Assembly: GCA_028695015.1 (NCBI GenBank)
Contig: JAQVJR010000003.1
Location: 1-38,162, forward strand
Direction of reading: 5' to 3'
Source of the DNA: Minisyncoccota bacterium
GTDB lineage: Bacteria > Patescibacteriota > Minisyncoccia > UBA6257
DNA length: 38,162 nucleotides
The notes below the pieces were generated by a model. That model was not told the origin of the DNA. It made no database searches and worked only from the letters and a program-made list of their open reading frames with translations. Made by a program: the position numbers and the translations under genes. Shown in pieces: positions 1-10,167 of this stretch; positions within the stretch are counted from its first letter, which is position 1, and each line of letters begins with the position of its first letter.

Positions 1-39
1 AGATATAGTCTATACTACTAGTGATAGTGGAGTAATATG
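1..39 (+). other. 3' terminal part of a group I intron in the 23S rRNA gene (P7 3' strand and P9 hairpin)
   Basis: AGATATAGTC at 1-10 matches the group I P7 3'-strand region; CTA-GTGA-TAG is a GNRA-capped P9-like hairpin; the segment ends in G (39) directly before 23S-like sequence. Truncated by the window start. Confidence 0.65.
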
Positions 40-62
40 CACCCTATCCTGGGGCTGGAGAA
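40..62 (+). rRNA. 23S rRNA micro-exon between two introns
   Basis: CACCCTATCCTGGGGCTGGAGAA matches the conserved 23S segment CATCCTGGGGCTG..., which normally continues straight into GGTCCCAAGGG; in this window that continuation is at 837. Confidence 0.8.
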
Positions 63-836
63 AACATACCTTCTCTCCCTAATGGAAACATTAGGGTAAT
101 AAACGAACTCAAAACGGTGAAGGCCTTTTACAGTGAATTATTTTGTGTAAATAAATCTTGATTTATTTGCAGGTCCCAGATATAATTCAATTAATATGCA
201 AAAGGTTAACGCCGTGGGAAAGAAATGTTCTGTAGCTGAAAGAGCTTATTTAGCAGGTCTTCTTGATGGAGATGGTGCTATTATGGCTTGCATTGAAAAA
301 CATTCTGAGAAGAAATTTAAATTTCGTGTCAGAATAGTAATAAAGATAACTCAAAAGAAAAAAAGTGATCTAGAATGGATAAAAAACACTTTTAAGATTG
401 GGTTAATAAAGCAAAATAAATCTGTTGTAGATTGGATAGTCAGAGATCAACAGTCAGCAAAATCTTTATTAAAACTTCTTATTCCTTTTCTAAGGATTAA
501 AAAGAAGCAAGCAGAAATAGCACTAAAAATACTAGATATACGTATTGATTCAAGAACAACACTAATAAAAGCAGCTCATTTAGCAGATTCTTTGTCTCGG
601 TTTAACGTTCGATCCCAAAATCGACGTAAAAACTTTGCTTCAATGATCGAAGAATATTTCTCCCCTAACGACTGAGCTAATTTCTTTGGGGAATGAGGCG
701 AGATAGAAAATAATTCTATAATAATATAGAAACTTAGTTCTATAACACGGTTCGCATCTAAATTCTTAGTGGAGACATTAAGAACAAGGTGAAGGAATAG
801 TCTGATACCTATAGTAATATAGGAAAACAATAGTGA
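63..836 (+). other. Group I intron interrupting 23S rRNA, containing a homing endonuclease ORF
   Basis: Interrupts conserved 23S sequence; encodes a LAGLIDADG protein; 3' part has P8-like hairpin TTCTTA...TAAGAA, AATAGTC (P7') and P9-like hairpin CCTATA-GTAA-TATAGG. Junctions are uncertain by one or a few nt. Confidence 0.8.
196..675 (+). CDS. LAGLIDADG homing endonuclease, I-CreI-like single-motif type
   Basis: YLAGLLDGDGAI motif and I-CreI-like layout (KFKFRVRIVIKITQK, LLIPFLRIKKKQAEIALKIL); 159 aa; located inside the intron. Confidence 0.92.
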   Translation: MQKVNAVGKKCSVAERAYLAGLLDGDGAIMACIEKHSEKKFKFRVRIVIKITQKKKSDLEWIKNTFKIGLIKQNKSVVDWIVRDQQSAKSLLKLLIPFLRIKKKQAEIALKILDIRIDSRTTLIKAAHLADSLSRFNVRSQNRRKNFASMIEEYFSPND

Positions 837-1256
<420 letters not shown>

Positions 1257-1287
1257 TAGCGAAAAGAATTTTTTAAAAATATTAAAT

Positions 1288-1398
1288 CTCCCGGTGATTT
1301 AGTTTGGTAGGCTCTACCTGTTCTCATTCCGAACACAGAAGTAAAAATGCCAAACGCCGATGATACTCCTTTTGGGGGAAAGTAGGTTTTGCCGGGGG
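1288..1398 (+). rRNA. rrf: 5S rRNA
   Basis: CTGTTCTCATTCCGAACACAGAAGTAAAA core motif, terminal helix CCCGG/CCGGG, location downstream of 23S, T-rich tail. Confidence 0.92.
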
Positions 1399-1449
1399 TT
1401 TTTTATTTTCTCTGGAAAATTATTAAGTTTTCATGTTATAATAAAAAAC

Positions 1450-2802
1450 ATGAATAAAAGGATAATAAAACAAATAATAATTGCTTTAATAACCTTAGGA
1501 ATTTTTTCTCTTATTGGTGGAGGTATTTATTTAGTTCATCGTCCAGAAGCCACTTGTTTTGATGGTGTTCAAAACCAAGGCGAAGAAGGGATTGATTGTG
1601 GCGGCCCTTGTATCTCTTGTGAATTAAAATATGACCCGCCAATTTTTGTTTCTGAGGATCCCATAATACTTATTAATGAGAATAATAGGATTGATGTTTT
1701 GTTTAAGCTTATAAACCTAAGTGAAGATTGGGGAGCAAAACATCTGTCTTATAAAGTAATTTTCAAAGGTGATAATGAAGCTAAACAGGAGTTTATAAAA
1801 TCTGGTTTTATCTTACCTCATGAAACTAGGTATTTTTTAGCTTCTAATCTTGTTCTTGGTTTTCAACCAACAAATGTTGATATTGAAATTATTAAAGAAG
1901 AAGTTAATTGGGCTCAACCACCTGAAGGAGTTAATTTAGATTTAGGAGATCCTTTTATTTCCAGTAGTGTTAAGATGGTAAAACCAGAAACAATATCAGG
2001 CATGGCTTATAATGTTTATACTTTTACTAAAACCTTGGTACCAGGAATGGAAGATGCTGAAGTTTTTAATCTTCAGAAAGTACTTAGCCTAGATCCTACG
2101 GTGTATTCAGCTGGAGAAATTACTGGCTATTATGGAAAATTAACAGAAGCTGCAGTAATGAAATTTCAAAAGAAATATGGTATTAGGGTTACTGGTGAAG
2201 TTGGTCCTCAAACTAGAGCTAAATTACATGAACTTTATGGACCTCAAGGTAGTCAGAAATTCACCTATATTTTTACTCTTAACTTGAAAAAAGGAGATAA
2301 AGGAGATGAGGTTTTGAATTTGCAAAAAGCTTTGTTATTAGACTCTACAGTTTCTCCTATTGGTTCAATTACTGGTAATTTTGATTCAATTACAGAAAAA
2401 GCTTTAGAAGATTTTCAATTAAAGCATGGATTAAGTGTTACTGGAGAAGTAGATGCTAATACCAGAGCTAAATTAAATGAAATCTTTGGTAATTCTCAAG
2501 GCTCAGTTCAATTGCCAACAGATCAATTTGAAGCTTATGAAGCTAGTTTAGAAGTGAAAGGTGATATTTTTAATGAAACCCCTTATAACTGGCGCCAAGG
2601 AGAGATATTGGTGATTTTATGCGATAAAGATAAAAAGCCCATTTCTGTTGGAATGACTGTGTTAGAAGGTATTCACTCTAAACAAACCCAATCTTTTGTT
2701 ATACGATGGCGAGAAGAATTACCTGAGGGAATTACCATTTGTGAAAAACCAGTTATTAATATCAATATCTTAGAAGAAGAAAACGCTTTCTTAATGCCTT
2801 AG
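1450..2802 (+). CDS. Membrane-anchored protein with two peptidoglycan-binding (PF01471-type) domains
   Basis: N-terminal TM; FDGVQNQGEEGIDCGGPCISC motif; two repeats of LNLQK...ITG..G..TE.A...FQ...G..VTGEV...TRAKL. The ORF track start (1360) lies in 5S; ATG at 1450 is preferred. Confidence 0.85.
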   Translation: MNKRIIKQIIIALITLGIFSLIGGGIYLVHRPEATCFDGVQNQGEEGIDCGGPCISCELKYDPPIFVSEDPIILINENNRIDVLFKLINLSEDWGAKHLSYKVIFKGDNEAKQEFIKSGFILPHETRYFLASNLVLGFQPTNVDIEIIKEEVNWAQPPEGVNLDLGDPFISSSVKMVKPETISGMAYNVYTFTKTLVPGMEDAEVFNLQKVLSLDPTVYSAGEITGYYGKLTEAAVMKFQKKYGIRVTGEVGPQTRAKLHELYGPQGSQKFTYIFTLNLKKGDKGDEVLNLQKALLLDSTVSPIGSITGNFDSITEKALEDFQLKHGLSVTGEVDANTRAKLNEIFGNSQGSVQLPTDQFEAYEASLEVKGDIFNETPYNWRQGEILVILCDKDKKPISVGMTVLEGIHSKQTQSFVIRWREELPEGITICEKPVININILEEENAFLMP

Positions 2803-2803
2803 T

Positions 2804-3880
2804 ATGTTTAAATCTGATTCTGTTTTATTTCTAGCCTTATTTATTTTAATTACCTTAGGGCTGTTGGTTCTTTGGAGCATTTCTTTCCAAGACCAGCCTT
2901 CTTTTTTATCTGTTAAAAAACAATTAATATTCTTAGGTATTAGTATTGGTTTTTTTATTGTTTTTTCTTTATTAGATTGGCGTATTTTTAATAATTCTTC
3001 TTTAATTCTTTTTTTATATTTCTTATCTCTGGGTTTATTGGTTTTAGTTTTATTTATTGGTGATAAAAGCTCTGGTTCTGCTGGTTGGTTTAATTTTGGA
3101 TTTTTTAGTTTTCAACCTGTAGAAGTGGCTAAAATTGCTTTGCTTTTGGTTTTGGCTAAATATTTATCTTCTCGTCATTTGGAAATTTGGCAATGGCAAC
3201 ATCTTTTAGTATCTGGGTTTTTTGCTTTAATTCCTTTTTGTTTAACAGCTATTCAGCCAGATTTAGGTGGCGCTTTAAGTTTTTTTATCATCTGGTTAGG
3301 TTTAGTGCTTATTAGTGGTATTAGAATTAAACAAATTATTCTTTTATTAATTGTTTTCTCTTTAGTAGGTGGTCTAGCTTGGGGGTTTTTATTAGAACCA
3401 TATCAACGTTCAAGAATTCTTAGTTTTTTAAATCCAGAAGAGGATCTATTAGGTGCTGGGTATAATCGGGAACAAGCCTTAATAGCTATTGGTTCTGGAG
3501 GTATTTTTGGTAAAGGACTGGGTTGGGGTTCTCAAACTCATTTGAGGTTTTTACCTTTATCTAAAACTGATTTTATCTTTGCTTCTTTAGCAGAATCCTT
3601 AGGTTTAATAGGGGTTTCCATTCTTTTAATTTGTTTTGTTGTTATCTTCCAACGTTTAATTGTTTGGGCTAATATTTTTTCTTATAACTTTTGTAAACTT
3701 TTTACTGTTGGTTTTACAATTAAGTTATTGTTTGGGGCTTTTATTAATTTGGGTATGAATTTAGGCTTATTGCCTATTATTGGCATTGCCTTACCTTTTA
3801 TTTCTATGGGTGGCTCTCATCTATTAGCAGAATTTATTGGTTTGGGAATAATTAACAGTATGATTCTTCATCAAGCTTAA
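2804..3880 (+). CDS. rodA: FtsW/RodA/SpoVE family cell-shape protein (RodA-like)
   Basis: Polytopic; FQPVEVAKIALLLVLAKY, LPLSKTDFIFASLAESLGLIG, PFISMGGSHLLAE. Confidence 0.85.
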   Translation: MFKSDSVLFLALFILITLGLLVLWSISFQDQPSFLSVKKQLIFLGISIGFFIVFSLLDWRIFNNSSLILFLYFLSLGLLVLVLFIGDKSSGSAGWFNFGFFSFQPVEVAKIALLLVLAKYLSSRHLEIWQWQHLLVSGFFALIPFCLTAIQPDLGGALSFFIIWLGLVLISGIRIKQIILLLIVFSLVGGLAWGFLLEPYQRSRILSFLNPEEDLLGAGYNREQALIAIGSGGIFGKGLGWGSQTHLRFLPLSKTDFIFASLAESLGLIGVSILLICFVVIFQRLIVWANIFSYNFCKLFTVGFTIKLLFGAFINLGMNLGLLPIIGIALPFISMGGSHLLAEFIGLGIINSMILHQA

Positions 3881-3889
3881 TATTTCTTT

Positions 3890-4948
3890 ATGTATAAACA
3901 TCTGATAAAAATTATAATATTTATTATTGTCAGCCTGAGTGTTTTGTTTTTTTATCAATCAATCAGTCAGCCTCTTTCTTGTGAAACAAGTTGTAATTTT
4001 ACAATTACTAAAGGAGAAAATTTAAGAAATATTGCTAATCGTTTGGAAATGGAAAACTTCATTTCTTCTTCGATGATCTTTCAAATCTATTTTAAACTTA
4101 AAGGAGGGGAAAGAGATATTAAAGCTGGGGATTATTGTTTTGATATGCCAGTATCTATTAAAGATGTTTATAATATTATTACTAGCAAACAATCAGCTCA
4201 AAACAATCATTTCTTAATTGCTGAGGGAGAAACTCTTTTAGAAATAGAAGAAAATTTAAAAGAAAAAGGATTAATCGATAAAGATTCTTCTTTGAAAAAA
4301 TGGCAATTAAGGGATTTCTTTGATTTATTAGGCATTAATGAATCACAACCAATTAATTTTGGTATTTTTTCTAAAATGTCTCCTGATGTTTCTTTAGAAG
4401 GGTTTTTATATCCTGATTCTTATCATTTACCCCAAGGATTAACAGAAAAAGAAATTCTTTCTATTTTTATTAAGAATTTTGTTTCTAAGGTTTATAATGA
4501 CTTAAGTAAGGTAATAGAAACTAATTTATCTTTAAATATTAATGGAAAAACAAGAGATTTTTATAATATTCTAATTATGGCTTCTTTATTAGAAAAAGAA
4601 GTTTTATGTTTTGAAGAAAAACAAATGGTGGCTGATATATTATGGCGGAGATTAGATGATGAATTTTTGCTTCAAGTAGATGCCACTATTTGTTATGCTC
4701 AATATGAATCATTTAAAAAATGTTCTTTAAATCGTGATTTATTTAAATTAGATTCTCCTTATAACACTTATCTGTATAAAGGCTTACCACCAACGCCAAT
4801 TAATAATCCAGGCATAGAATCATTAAAAGCTGTTTTACAACCTAAGGCAAATAATTATTGGTATTATTTAACTGATAGAAGTACTGGTGATACTGTTTTT
4901 TCAGAAAATTATGATGATCATCTAGAAGCTAGGGAAAAATATTTTTAA
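3890..4948 (+). CDS. mltG: Endolytic murein transglycosylase MltG
   Basis: LEGFLYPDSYHLP, MASLLEKEV, SPYNTYLYKGLPPTPINNPGIESLKAVLQP. Confidence 0.92.
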   Translation: MYKHLIKIIIFIIVSLSVLFFYQSISQPLSCETSCNFTITKGENLRNIANRLEMENFISSSMIFQIYFKLKGGERDIKAGDYCFDMPVSIKDVYNIITSKQSAQNNHFLIAEGETLLEIEENLKEKGLIDKDSSLKKWQLRDFFDLLGINESQPINFGIFSKMSPDVSLEGFLYPDSYHLPQGLTEKEILSIFIKNFVSKVYNDLSKVIETNLSLNINGKTRDFYNILIMASLLEKEVLCFEEKQMVADILWRRLDDEFLLQVDATICYAQYESFKKCSLNRDLFKLDSPYNTYLYKGLPPTPINNPGIESLKAVLQPKANNYWYYLTDRSTGDTVFSENYDDHLEAREKYF

Positions 4949-4960
4949 AAAATATTACAC

Positions 4961-5015
4961 TTGACAAGAAAATTTTATAGATATACTATGATAATATACA
5001 GATTTGTATATTATC
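4961..5015 (+). promoter_or_regulatory. Promoter (TTGACA-17 bp-TACTAT) followed directly by a 26-bp inverted-repeat operator
   Basis: TTGACA 4961-4966, TACTAT 4984-4989, then GATAATATACA-GATT-TGTATATTATC 4990-5015 (11-bp perfect arms); ATG at 5028. Confidence 0.75.
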
Positions 5016-5027
5016 ACTTGGAATTAT

Positions 5028-5594
5028 ATGAATAATGCAGAACGTTTAGCCATATTAAATAAAACAAATAAAACAACTTTTTCAGCAAAGTTTCTAATTG
5101 ATATTTGGAAAGTTAAAAAAGAATCCTTTGGTGTTATAGTAAAAAGAATGGTAGATAAAGGATTATTATTTAGAATAGCTAGGGGATATTATAGTTTGAA
5201 AGAAGATTTTAATATTTATGAATTAGCAAATACTGTTATTACTCCCTCATATATTTCTTTTAATAGTGCTCTTGTTTATCATGGTGTAGCTTTTCAGGCT
5301 AGTAAAGAAATAGAATCAGCTGCTTTAATTAATTACAAAAGAGAAATGGCTGGTTATATTTTAAAATATTTTGTACTTAAAAAAGAATTATTACTGAATT
5401 CAGAAGGGATTATTCATTTGGAAAATTTTATTATAGCTACTCCTGAAAGAGCTATCTTAGATTGTTTGTATTTAAATATGTTTCCTAATATTGATAATAT
5501 AGAGAAGGTTAATAAATTACGATTAGGGAATTTATTAAAATATTACCCACAATCAGTAAAGAATAAAATTAAAGATTTATTCAATATTTCTTGA
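5028..5594 (+). CDS. AbiEi-like antitoxin (type IV TA, winged-helix)
   Basis: N-terminal wHTH (FLIDIWKVKKESFGVIVKRMVDKGLLFRIARGYYSL), SFNSALVYHGV; followed directly by a nucleotidyltransferase toxin. Confidence 0.8.
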   Translation: MNNAERLAILNKTNKTTFSAKFLIDIWKVKKESFGVIVKRMVDKGLLFRIARGYYSLKEDFNIYELANTVITPSYISFNSALVYHGVAFQASKEIESAALINYKREMAGYILKYFVLKKELLLNSEGIIHLENFIIATPERAILDCLYLNMFPNIDNIEKVNKLRLGNLLKYYPQSVKNKIKDLFNIS

Positions 5595-5597
5595 TTT

Positions 5598-6296
5598 ATG
5601 ACTCAAAAAGGATTTCCTGCTGAAAAGCATAAAAGAATTCTTACAGGGGTTTTATTAGATATATTTAAATACCTAGATGGCAAAATTGCTTTTAAGGGAG
5701 GTACTGCTGCTATGTTATTTTATGGATTACCTCGGCTTTCTTTAGATTTAGATTTTGATGTTATAAAAGATTTAGATTCAGAAGATATAGACAGGATAAA
5801 GATAGTTATTGAAAAATATGGCCGGATTAAAGATTTTTATAATAAAAGGTATGCTTTGTTTTTCTTATTAGATTATGAATTAAATGCTCCTAATATTAAG
5901 CTAGAATTTAGCAAAAGGAAATGGAAAAATAATAACTATGTAACTCACTGGCTTTCTGGGACTGAGGTGAAAATTGTCGATATTCCAACCATGGTTACTC
6001 ATAAAATAATAGCTTTGACTGATAGAAAAGTGCCTGTTGCTCGTGATTTATTTGATGTTTACTATTTTTTGAATAAAGGGTATTCTATTAATCCTGAATT
6101 ATTAAAAGAGAGGATTAATAAATCCCAGAAAGAATATTTAAATGATTTAATTAAGTTTATAGAGAGAAATTATAATTCAAAAAATGTTTTACAGGGCATA
6201 GGTGAATTAGTTAATGAAAAAGAAAAAGAATGGTTAAGAAAAAACTTAGTTACAGAAAGTATAAAAGAAATAAAGAAATACCTAGAGAAATATTAA
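5598..6296 (+). CDS. AbiEii-like nucleotidyltransferase toxin
   Basis: FKGGTAAMLFYGLPRLSLDLDFDV (NTase motif), ARDLFDVYYFL; 3 nt after AbiEi. Confidence 0.87.
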   Translation: MTQKGFPAEKHKRILTGVLLDIFKYLDGKIAFKGGTAAMLFYGLPRLSLDLDFDVIKDLDSEDIDRIKIVIEKYGRIKDFYNKRYALFFLLDYELNAPNIKLEFSKRKWKNNNYVTHWLSGTEVKIVDIPTMVTHKIIALTDRKVPVARDLFDVYYFLNKGYSINPELLKERINKSQKEYLNDLIKFIERNYNSKNVLQGIGELVNEKEKEWLRKNLVTESIKEIKKYLEKY

Positions 6297-6302
6297 TAAA
6301 TT

Positions 6303-7385
6303 ATGAAAGTTTTTATTATATTAGGCACTCGTCCAGAGATTATAAAAATGTCTCCGGTTATCAGAGCTTGTCAGGAAAACAAGGTAAATTTTGCTATTTT
6401 ACATACTAATCAACATTATTCTCAGAATTTAGATAAAATATTCTTTAAAGAATTAAATTTATCTCAACCAAGATATAATTTAAATGTTGGTTCTGGTACT
6501 CATGCTGAGCAAACAGCTAAAATCCTTGTTAGTATAGAGAAGATTTTATTAAAAGAAAAACCAGATATTGTTTTAGTTCAAGGAGATACTAATACAGTTT
6601 TAGCTGGTGCTTTGGCTGCTGCTAAAATCCATATTAAAGTAGGCCATATTGAAGCTGGGTTAAGGTCTTATTTTAGAGAAATGCCAGAAGAAATTAATAG
6701 AATTTTAGCTGACCATTGTTCTGATTTGCTTTTTGCACCAACAAAAAAAGCAAAGGAAATTCTTTTAAAAGAAGGTATTTCTAATAAAAATATATTTGTT
6801 ACTGGTAATACAATAGTAGATGCTGTTTTTCAAAATATGAAACTAGCTGAACAAAGATCAAAGATTTTAAAAAAATTAAATCTTCAAAAAAATCAATATT
6901 TTCTAATAACAGCTCATCGGGCAGAAAACGTTGATAATCAAGAAAGATTAAAAGGGATTTTAAAAGGAATAGAAATGATTAATAAGGAGTTTTCTTTACC
7001 TGTTATTTATCCTATTCATCCTAGAACTAGAAAAATGTTAAAAGAATTTAAATTATCAATTCCTAAAAATATTAAATTAATAGAGCCTTTAGGCTATTTA
7101 GATTTTCTTCTGCTTCAAAAAAATGCTAAACTAATTTTGACTGATTCTGGGGGCATTCAAGAAGAAGCTTGTATTATGAAAGTGCCTTGTATTACCTTAA
7201 GAGATAATACAGAAAGACCAGAAACCCTAATAATTAAAAGTAATATTTTAGCAGGTACTAATCCTGAAAAAATATTAAAATCAGCTAAAAAAATACTCAA
7301 TTCTAAAAGACAATGGAAAAATCCATTTGGAAATGGCTTAGCTGGAGAAAAAATCATTAAGATTATTAAAAAAAGTATACAATGA
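6303..7385 (+). CDS. wecB: UDP-N-acetylglucosamine 2-epimerase (non-hydrolysing)
   Basis: GTRPEIIKMSPVIRA, LVQGDTNTVLAGALAA, HIEAGLRS, TDSGGIQEEA. Confidence 0.93.
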   Translation: MKVFIILGTRPEIIKMSPVIRACQENKVNFAILHTNQHYSQNLDKIFFKELNLSQPRYNLNVGSGTHAEQTAKILVSIEKILLKEKPDIVLVQGDTNTVLAGALAAAKIHIKVGHIEAGLRSYFREMPEEINRILADHCSDLLFAPTKKAKEILLKEGISNKNIFVTGNTIVDAVFQNMKLAEQRSKILKKLNLQKNQYFLITAHRAENVDNQERLKGILKGIEMINKEFSLPVIYPIHPRTRKMLKEFKLSIPKNIKLIEPLGYLDFLLLQKNAKLILTDSGGIQEEACIMKVPCITLRDNTERPETLIIKSNILAGTNPEKILKSAKKILNSKRQWKNPFGNGLAGEKIIKIIKKSIQ

Positions 7386-8530
7386 AGTCAAAATATATTA
7401 TTTTTGTAAATGATACAGCTGCTACAGAAGGAGGAGCATTAACTATTTTAAGACAATTTTTAAGCAATATATCAAAATATTCTCCAGAAAATTTTATTTA
7501 TTATGTTTTTTGCTCATTAGAAGAATTAAAGCAATACGAGAGTGATAACATTAAAATCATTAATGATATTAAAGGGAAAAAAAGAATAGATCGAATTAAA
7601 TGGGATTTGTTTGGTTTAAAAAAATGGAGTCAAAAACATAATATTAAAGCAGATTTGCTTATTTCTCTGCAAAATACTGGGATTCGTTATTATAAAAACA
7701 CTAAGCAAATAGCTTATATACACCAACCACTATCTTTTTATCAAATTAAGAGATGGAAATTGTTTAACAAAGACGAAAGAGGGCTGTGGTTCTATCAAAA
7801 TATTTATAAAAAAATTATTCAATATGGTTTAAGAAAAGATACTCATTTGGTAGTTCAAACAGAAACAATGAAAAAAGCTATGCAAAAACAGCTCAAGAGA
7901 GATGATTCTAAAATAAAAGTAATAAAACCAAGTCTTGAAAAAATAGAGATAGAAAAAATTAAAACCATAGACTTTGGCGATAACAAATTTCATATTTTCT
8001 ACCCCGCAGCTACATTTCCATATAAAAACCATGAAATTATTATTGAAGCATTGAGGTTGCTTAAGAATCAAGAAAAAAATATTTATCAAAATTTAGTGGT
8101 TCATTTTACCTTTGAGGCAGATAAAAAGGCACGAAGCACAAAATTAATTAAATTAATAAATCAAAAAAAAGTAGAAGATGCTATTATTCTTGAAGGGCAA
8201 ATACCTTATGATAAAGCTCTTTCATTATATAAATCCTCTGATTTATTAGTTTTCCCAAGTTATATAGAATCACTTGGTTTGCCTATGATAGAGGCAGCCA
8301 TGTTTGGTTTACCTATCTTAGTTTCTAGTGTGGATATTAATAAAGAGGTTTTACAAGATTATAAAGGTGCTAGATTTTTAGATTATAATAATCCTCAAGC
8401 TTGGGCAGAGGCTATAAAAGATGCTTATTTTAAAAAACAAAAATTCCCTGAGTATAAAGAAAATAATAGCAATAATTGGTCTCAATTTTTTGCTTTGATT
8501 AAGGGATTGATATACAATGAAATAACTTAA
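7382..8530 (+). CDS. Glycosyltransferase family 1/4
   Basis: C-terminal GT-B motif SSDLLVFPSYIESLGLPMIEAAMFGLPILVSS. Confidence 0.87.
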   Translation: MKSKYIIFVNDTAATEGGALTILRQFLSNISKYSPENFIYYVFCSLEELKQYESDNIKIINDIKGKKRIDRIKWDLFGLKKWSQKHNIKADLLISLQNTGIRYYKNTKQIAYIHQPLSFYQIKRWKLFNKDERGLWFYQNIYKKIIQYGLRKDTHLVVQTETMKKAMQKQLKRDDSKIKVIKPSLEKIEIEKIKTIDFGDNKFHIFYPAATFPYKNHEIIIEALRLLKNQEKNIYQNLVVHFTFEADKKARSTKLIKLINQKKVEDAIILEGQIPYDKALSLYKSSDLLVFPSYIESLGLPMIEAAMFGLPILVSSVDINKEVLQDYKGARFLDYNNPQAWAEAIKDAYFKKQKFPEYKENNSNNWSQFFALIKGLIYNEIT

Positions 8531-8535
8531 CATTT

Positions 8536-10152
8536 ATGAAAATACTTACAGGTAAAAAATGGCAAAATGGTCTTTTAGATTATTATTGTAGCAAGAAAGA
8601 ATATAGAATTCAGGTTTTAGCTTGGAAGAATTTGGAAAAAATAGAAGGTGCTTATTATATCAGACCTAAGAGTTTAAAAATGGCTTTAAGGTATTTACCA
8701 GTTGTTGGTTTTTACGGGTTATTTACAAAAGCCTGGTCTAGATTTCGTGAACAAAGGAGAAATGATAAATATGTTTCTTGCGGCATAGGTAAAATTATTG
8801 AAACAGGGGATAATTCAGAATTTAAAAATAATGATATTATAGCCTTTATTGCGCCATTTCATCCTCATTTAGTTGAACGTTTAACTCTACCTCAGGAGTT
8901 TATTTTTAATATTGATAAAGATATTTTACCTCAATTATCATCAAAGGAAATTCTATTATATTCTTTAAATCAAAAAGGTAAATCAAATCATTGGTGGCAA
9001 GATATTATTAGTTGGAGCATATATTCGGGCAGAGATATTTCTCAAGAATTAAAAGAAAAATTAGAACAAGGATTAATTCAGGAAATTAAAAATACTGATT
9101 GGGATAATTGTGAGAAAATTAATATTCAAAACCCAACTGTAATTAAAGAAACAAAAGGTGAAGTTAAGAAACTAGATTCTCGTAAAACAGGAGTTCTTTT
9201 TGGTTTTGGTAATTATGCTAAAACCAATATTATCAGTTTTATGAAGCCTTTTGTTAATATCACGACTATTCATGAAATTGATCCCACACAAATTTGGCAA
9301 AAAAGCGCTCAAAAATGGGACGCAAGTCCTTTCCCAAGAAATAATGAAAAATATGATGTTTATTTTGTTGCCAGTTATAATCATACTCATACCCCAATAA
9401 CTTTACATGCTTTAAAACAAGGCGCTTATGCTGTAGTGGAAAAACCAGTGGCTATGGATTATGAAGAATTAGAAGAAATTGAAAAGGCAATAAAACAATT
9501 TGGACCTAAGGTTTTTATTGGTTTTCATAAAAGATATTCTGTATTTAATGATTGGGCAAAAAAAGATTTAGGGGTTAAATCTGGTGATCCTATCTCATAT
9601 CACTCTGTTGTCTATGAGATAAGTCAGCCTAAGTATTTTTGGTATTCTTGGCCTATTTCCCGAAGTACTTTTTTTGCTAATGGTTGTCATCAAATTGATC
9701 ATTTCTTGCATCTAAATGATTTTAGCCAACCTAAGGATTTTGATATTAAATTATTACAAGATAATGCTATTGAAGTTTGGATAGAATTGGAAAATGGTGC
9801 GGTTTTTACTACAGTTTTCAGTGAAAAAGGCAGTACCCGAATTGGGCCTAGGGACCATGTAGAATTAAAAGTTCCTGGTAGGAATATTAGAATCACTGAT
9901 AATATTTTTTACTTAGCAGAAGATGAAACAAGGATTATTAGGAAAAGAAAAATGTATAAAACTAATAGTTACCGTGATATGTATATTAAGATTGGTAAAA
10001 GAATAGCTAATAATGAACAAGGGGACTCTCTTAAATCTATTATGATTTCAACAAAGTTAATGTTGGATCTAGAAGAAAAACTGCAAAGACAAAAAGGATG
10101 GGGAGATCAATATGTAAAAGCCAAAGAAAAGTTTTGGAGCTATTTTAAATAA
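8536..10152 (+). CDS. Bi-domain oxidoreductase: degenerate MDR-like N-terminus plus Gfo/Idh/MocA domain
   Basis: N-terminus with GIGKIIETGDNSEFKNNDIIAFIAPFHPH (GroES/MDR-like); C-terminal VEKPVAMDYEELEEIE (EKP motif) and FIGFHKRYS. Confidence 0.8.
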   Translation: MKILTGKKWQNGLLDYYCSKKEYRIQVLAWKNLEKIEGAYYIRPKSLKMALRYLPVVGFYGLFTKAWSRFREQRRNDKYVSCGIGKIIETGDNSEFKNNDIIAFIAPFHPHLVERLTLPQEFIFNIDKDILPQLSSKEILLYSLNQKGKSNHWWQDIISWSIYSGRDISQELKEKLEQGLIQEIKNTDWDNCEKINIQNPTVIKETKGEVKKLDSRKTGVLFGFGNYAKTNIISFMKPFVNITTIHEIDPTQIWQKSAQKWDASPFPRNNEKYDVYFVASYNHTHTPITLHALKQGAYAVVEKPVAMDYEELEEIEKAIKQFGPKVFIGFHKRYSVFNDWAKKDLGVKSGDPISYHSVVYEISQPKYFWYSWPISRSTFFANGCHQIDHFLHLNDFSQPKDFDIKLLQDNAIEVWIELENGAVFTTVFSEKGSTRIGPRDHVELKVPGRNIRITDNIFYLAEDETRIIRKRKMYKTNSYRDMYIKIGKRIANNEQGDSLKSIMISTKLMLDLEEKLQRQKGWGDQYVKAKEKFWSYFK

Positions 10153-10167
10153 TGAAAACATTTTTAG

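Noticed and set aside
1360-1449. N-terminal 30 codons of the 1360-2802 ORF
   Set aside because: Overlaps the 5S rRNA; the ATG at 1450 followed by a signal/TM segment is a better start.
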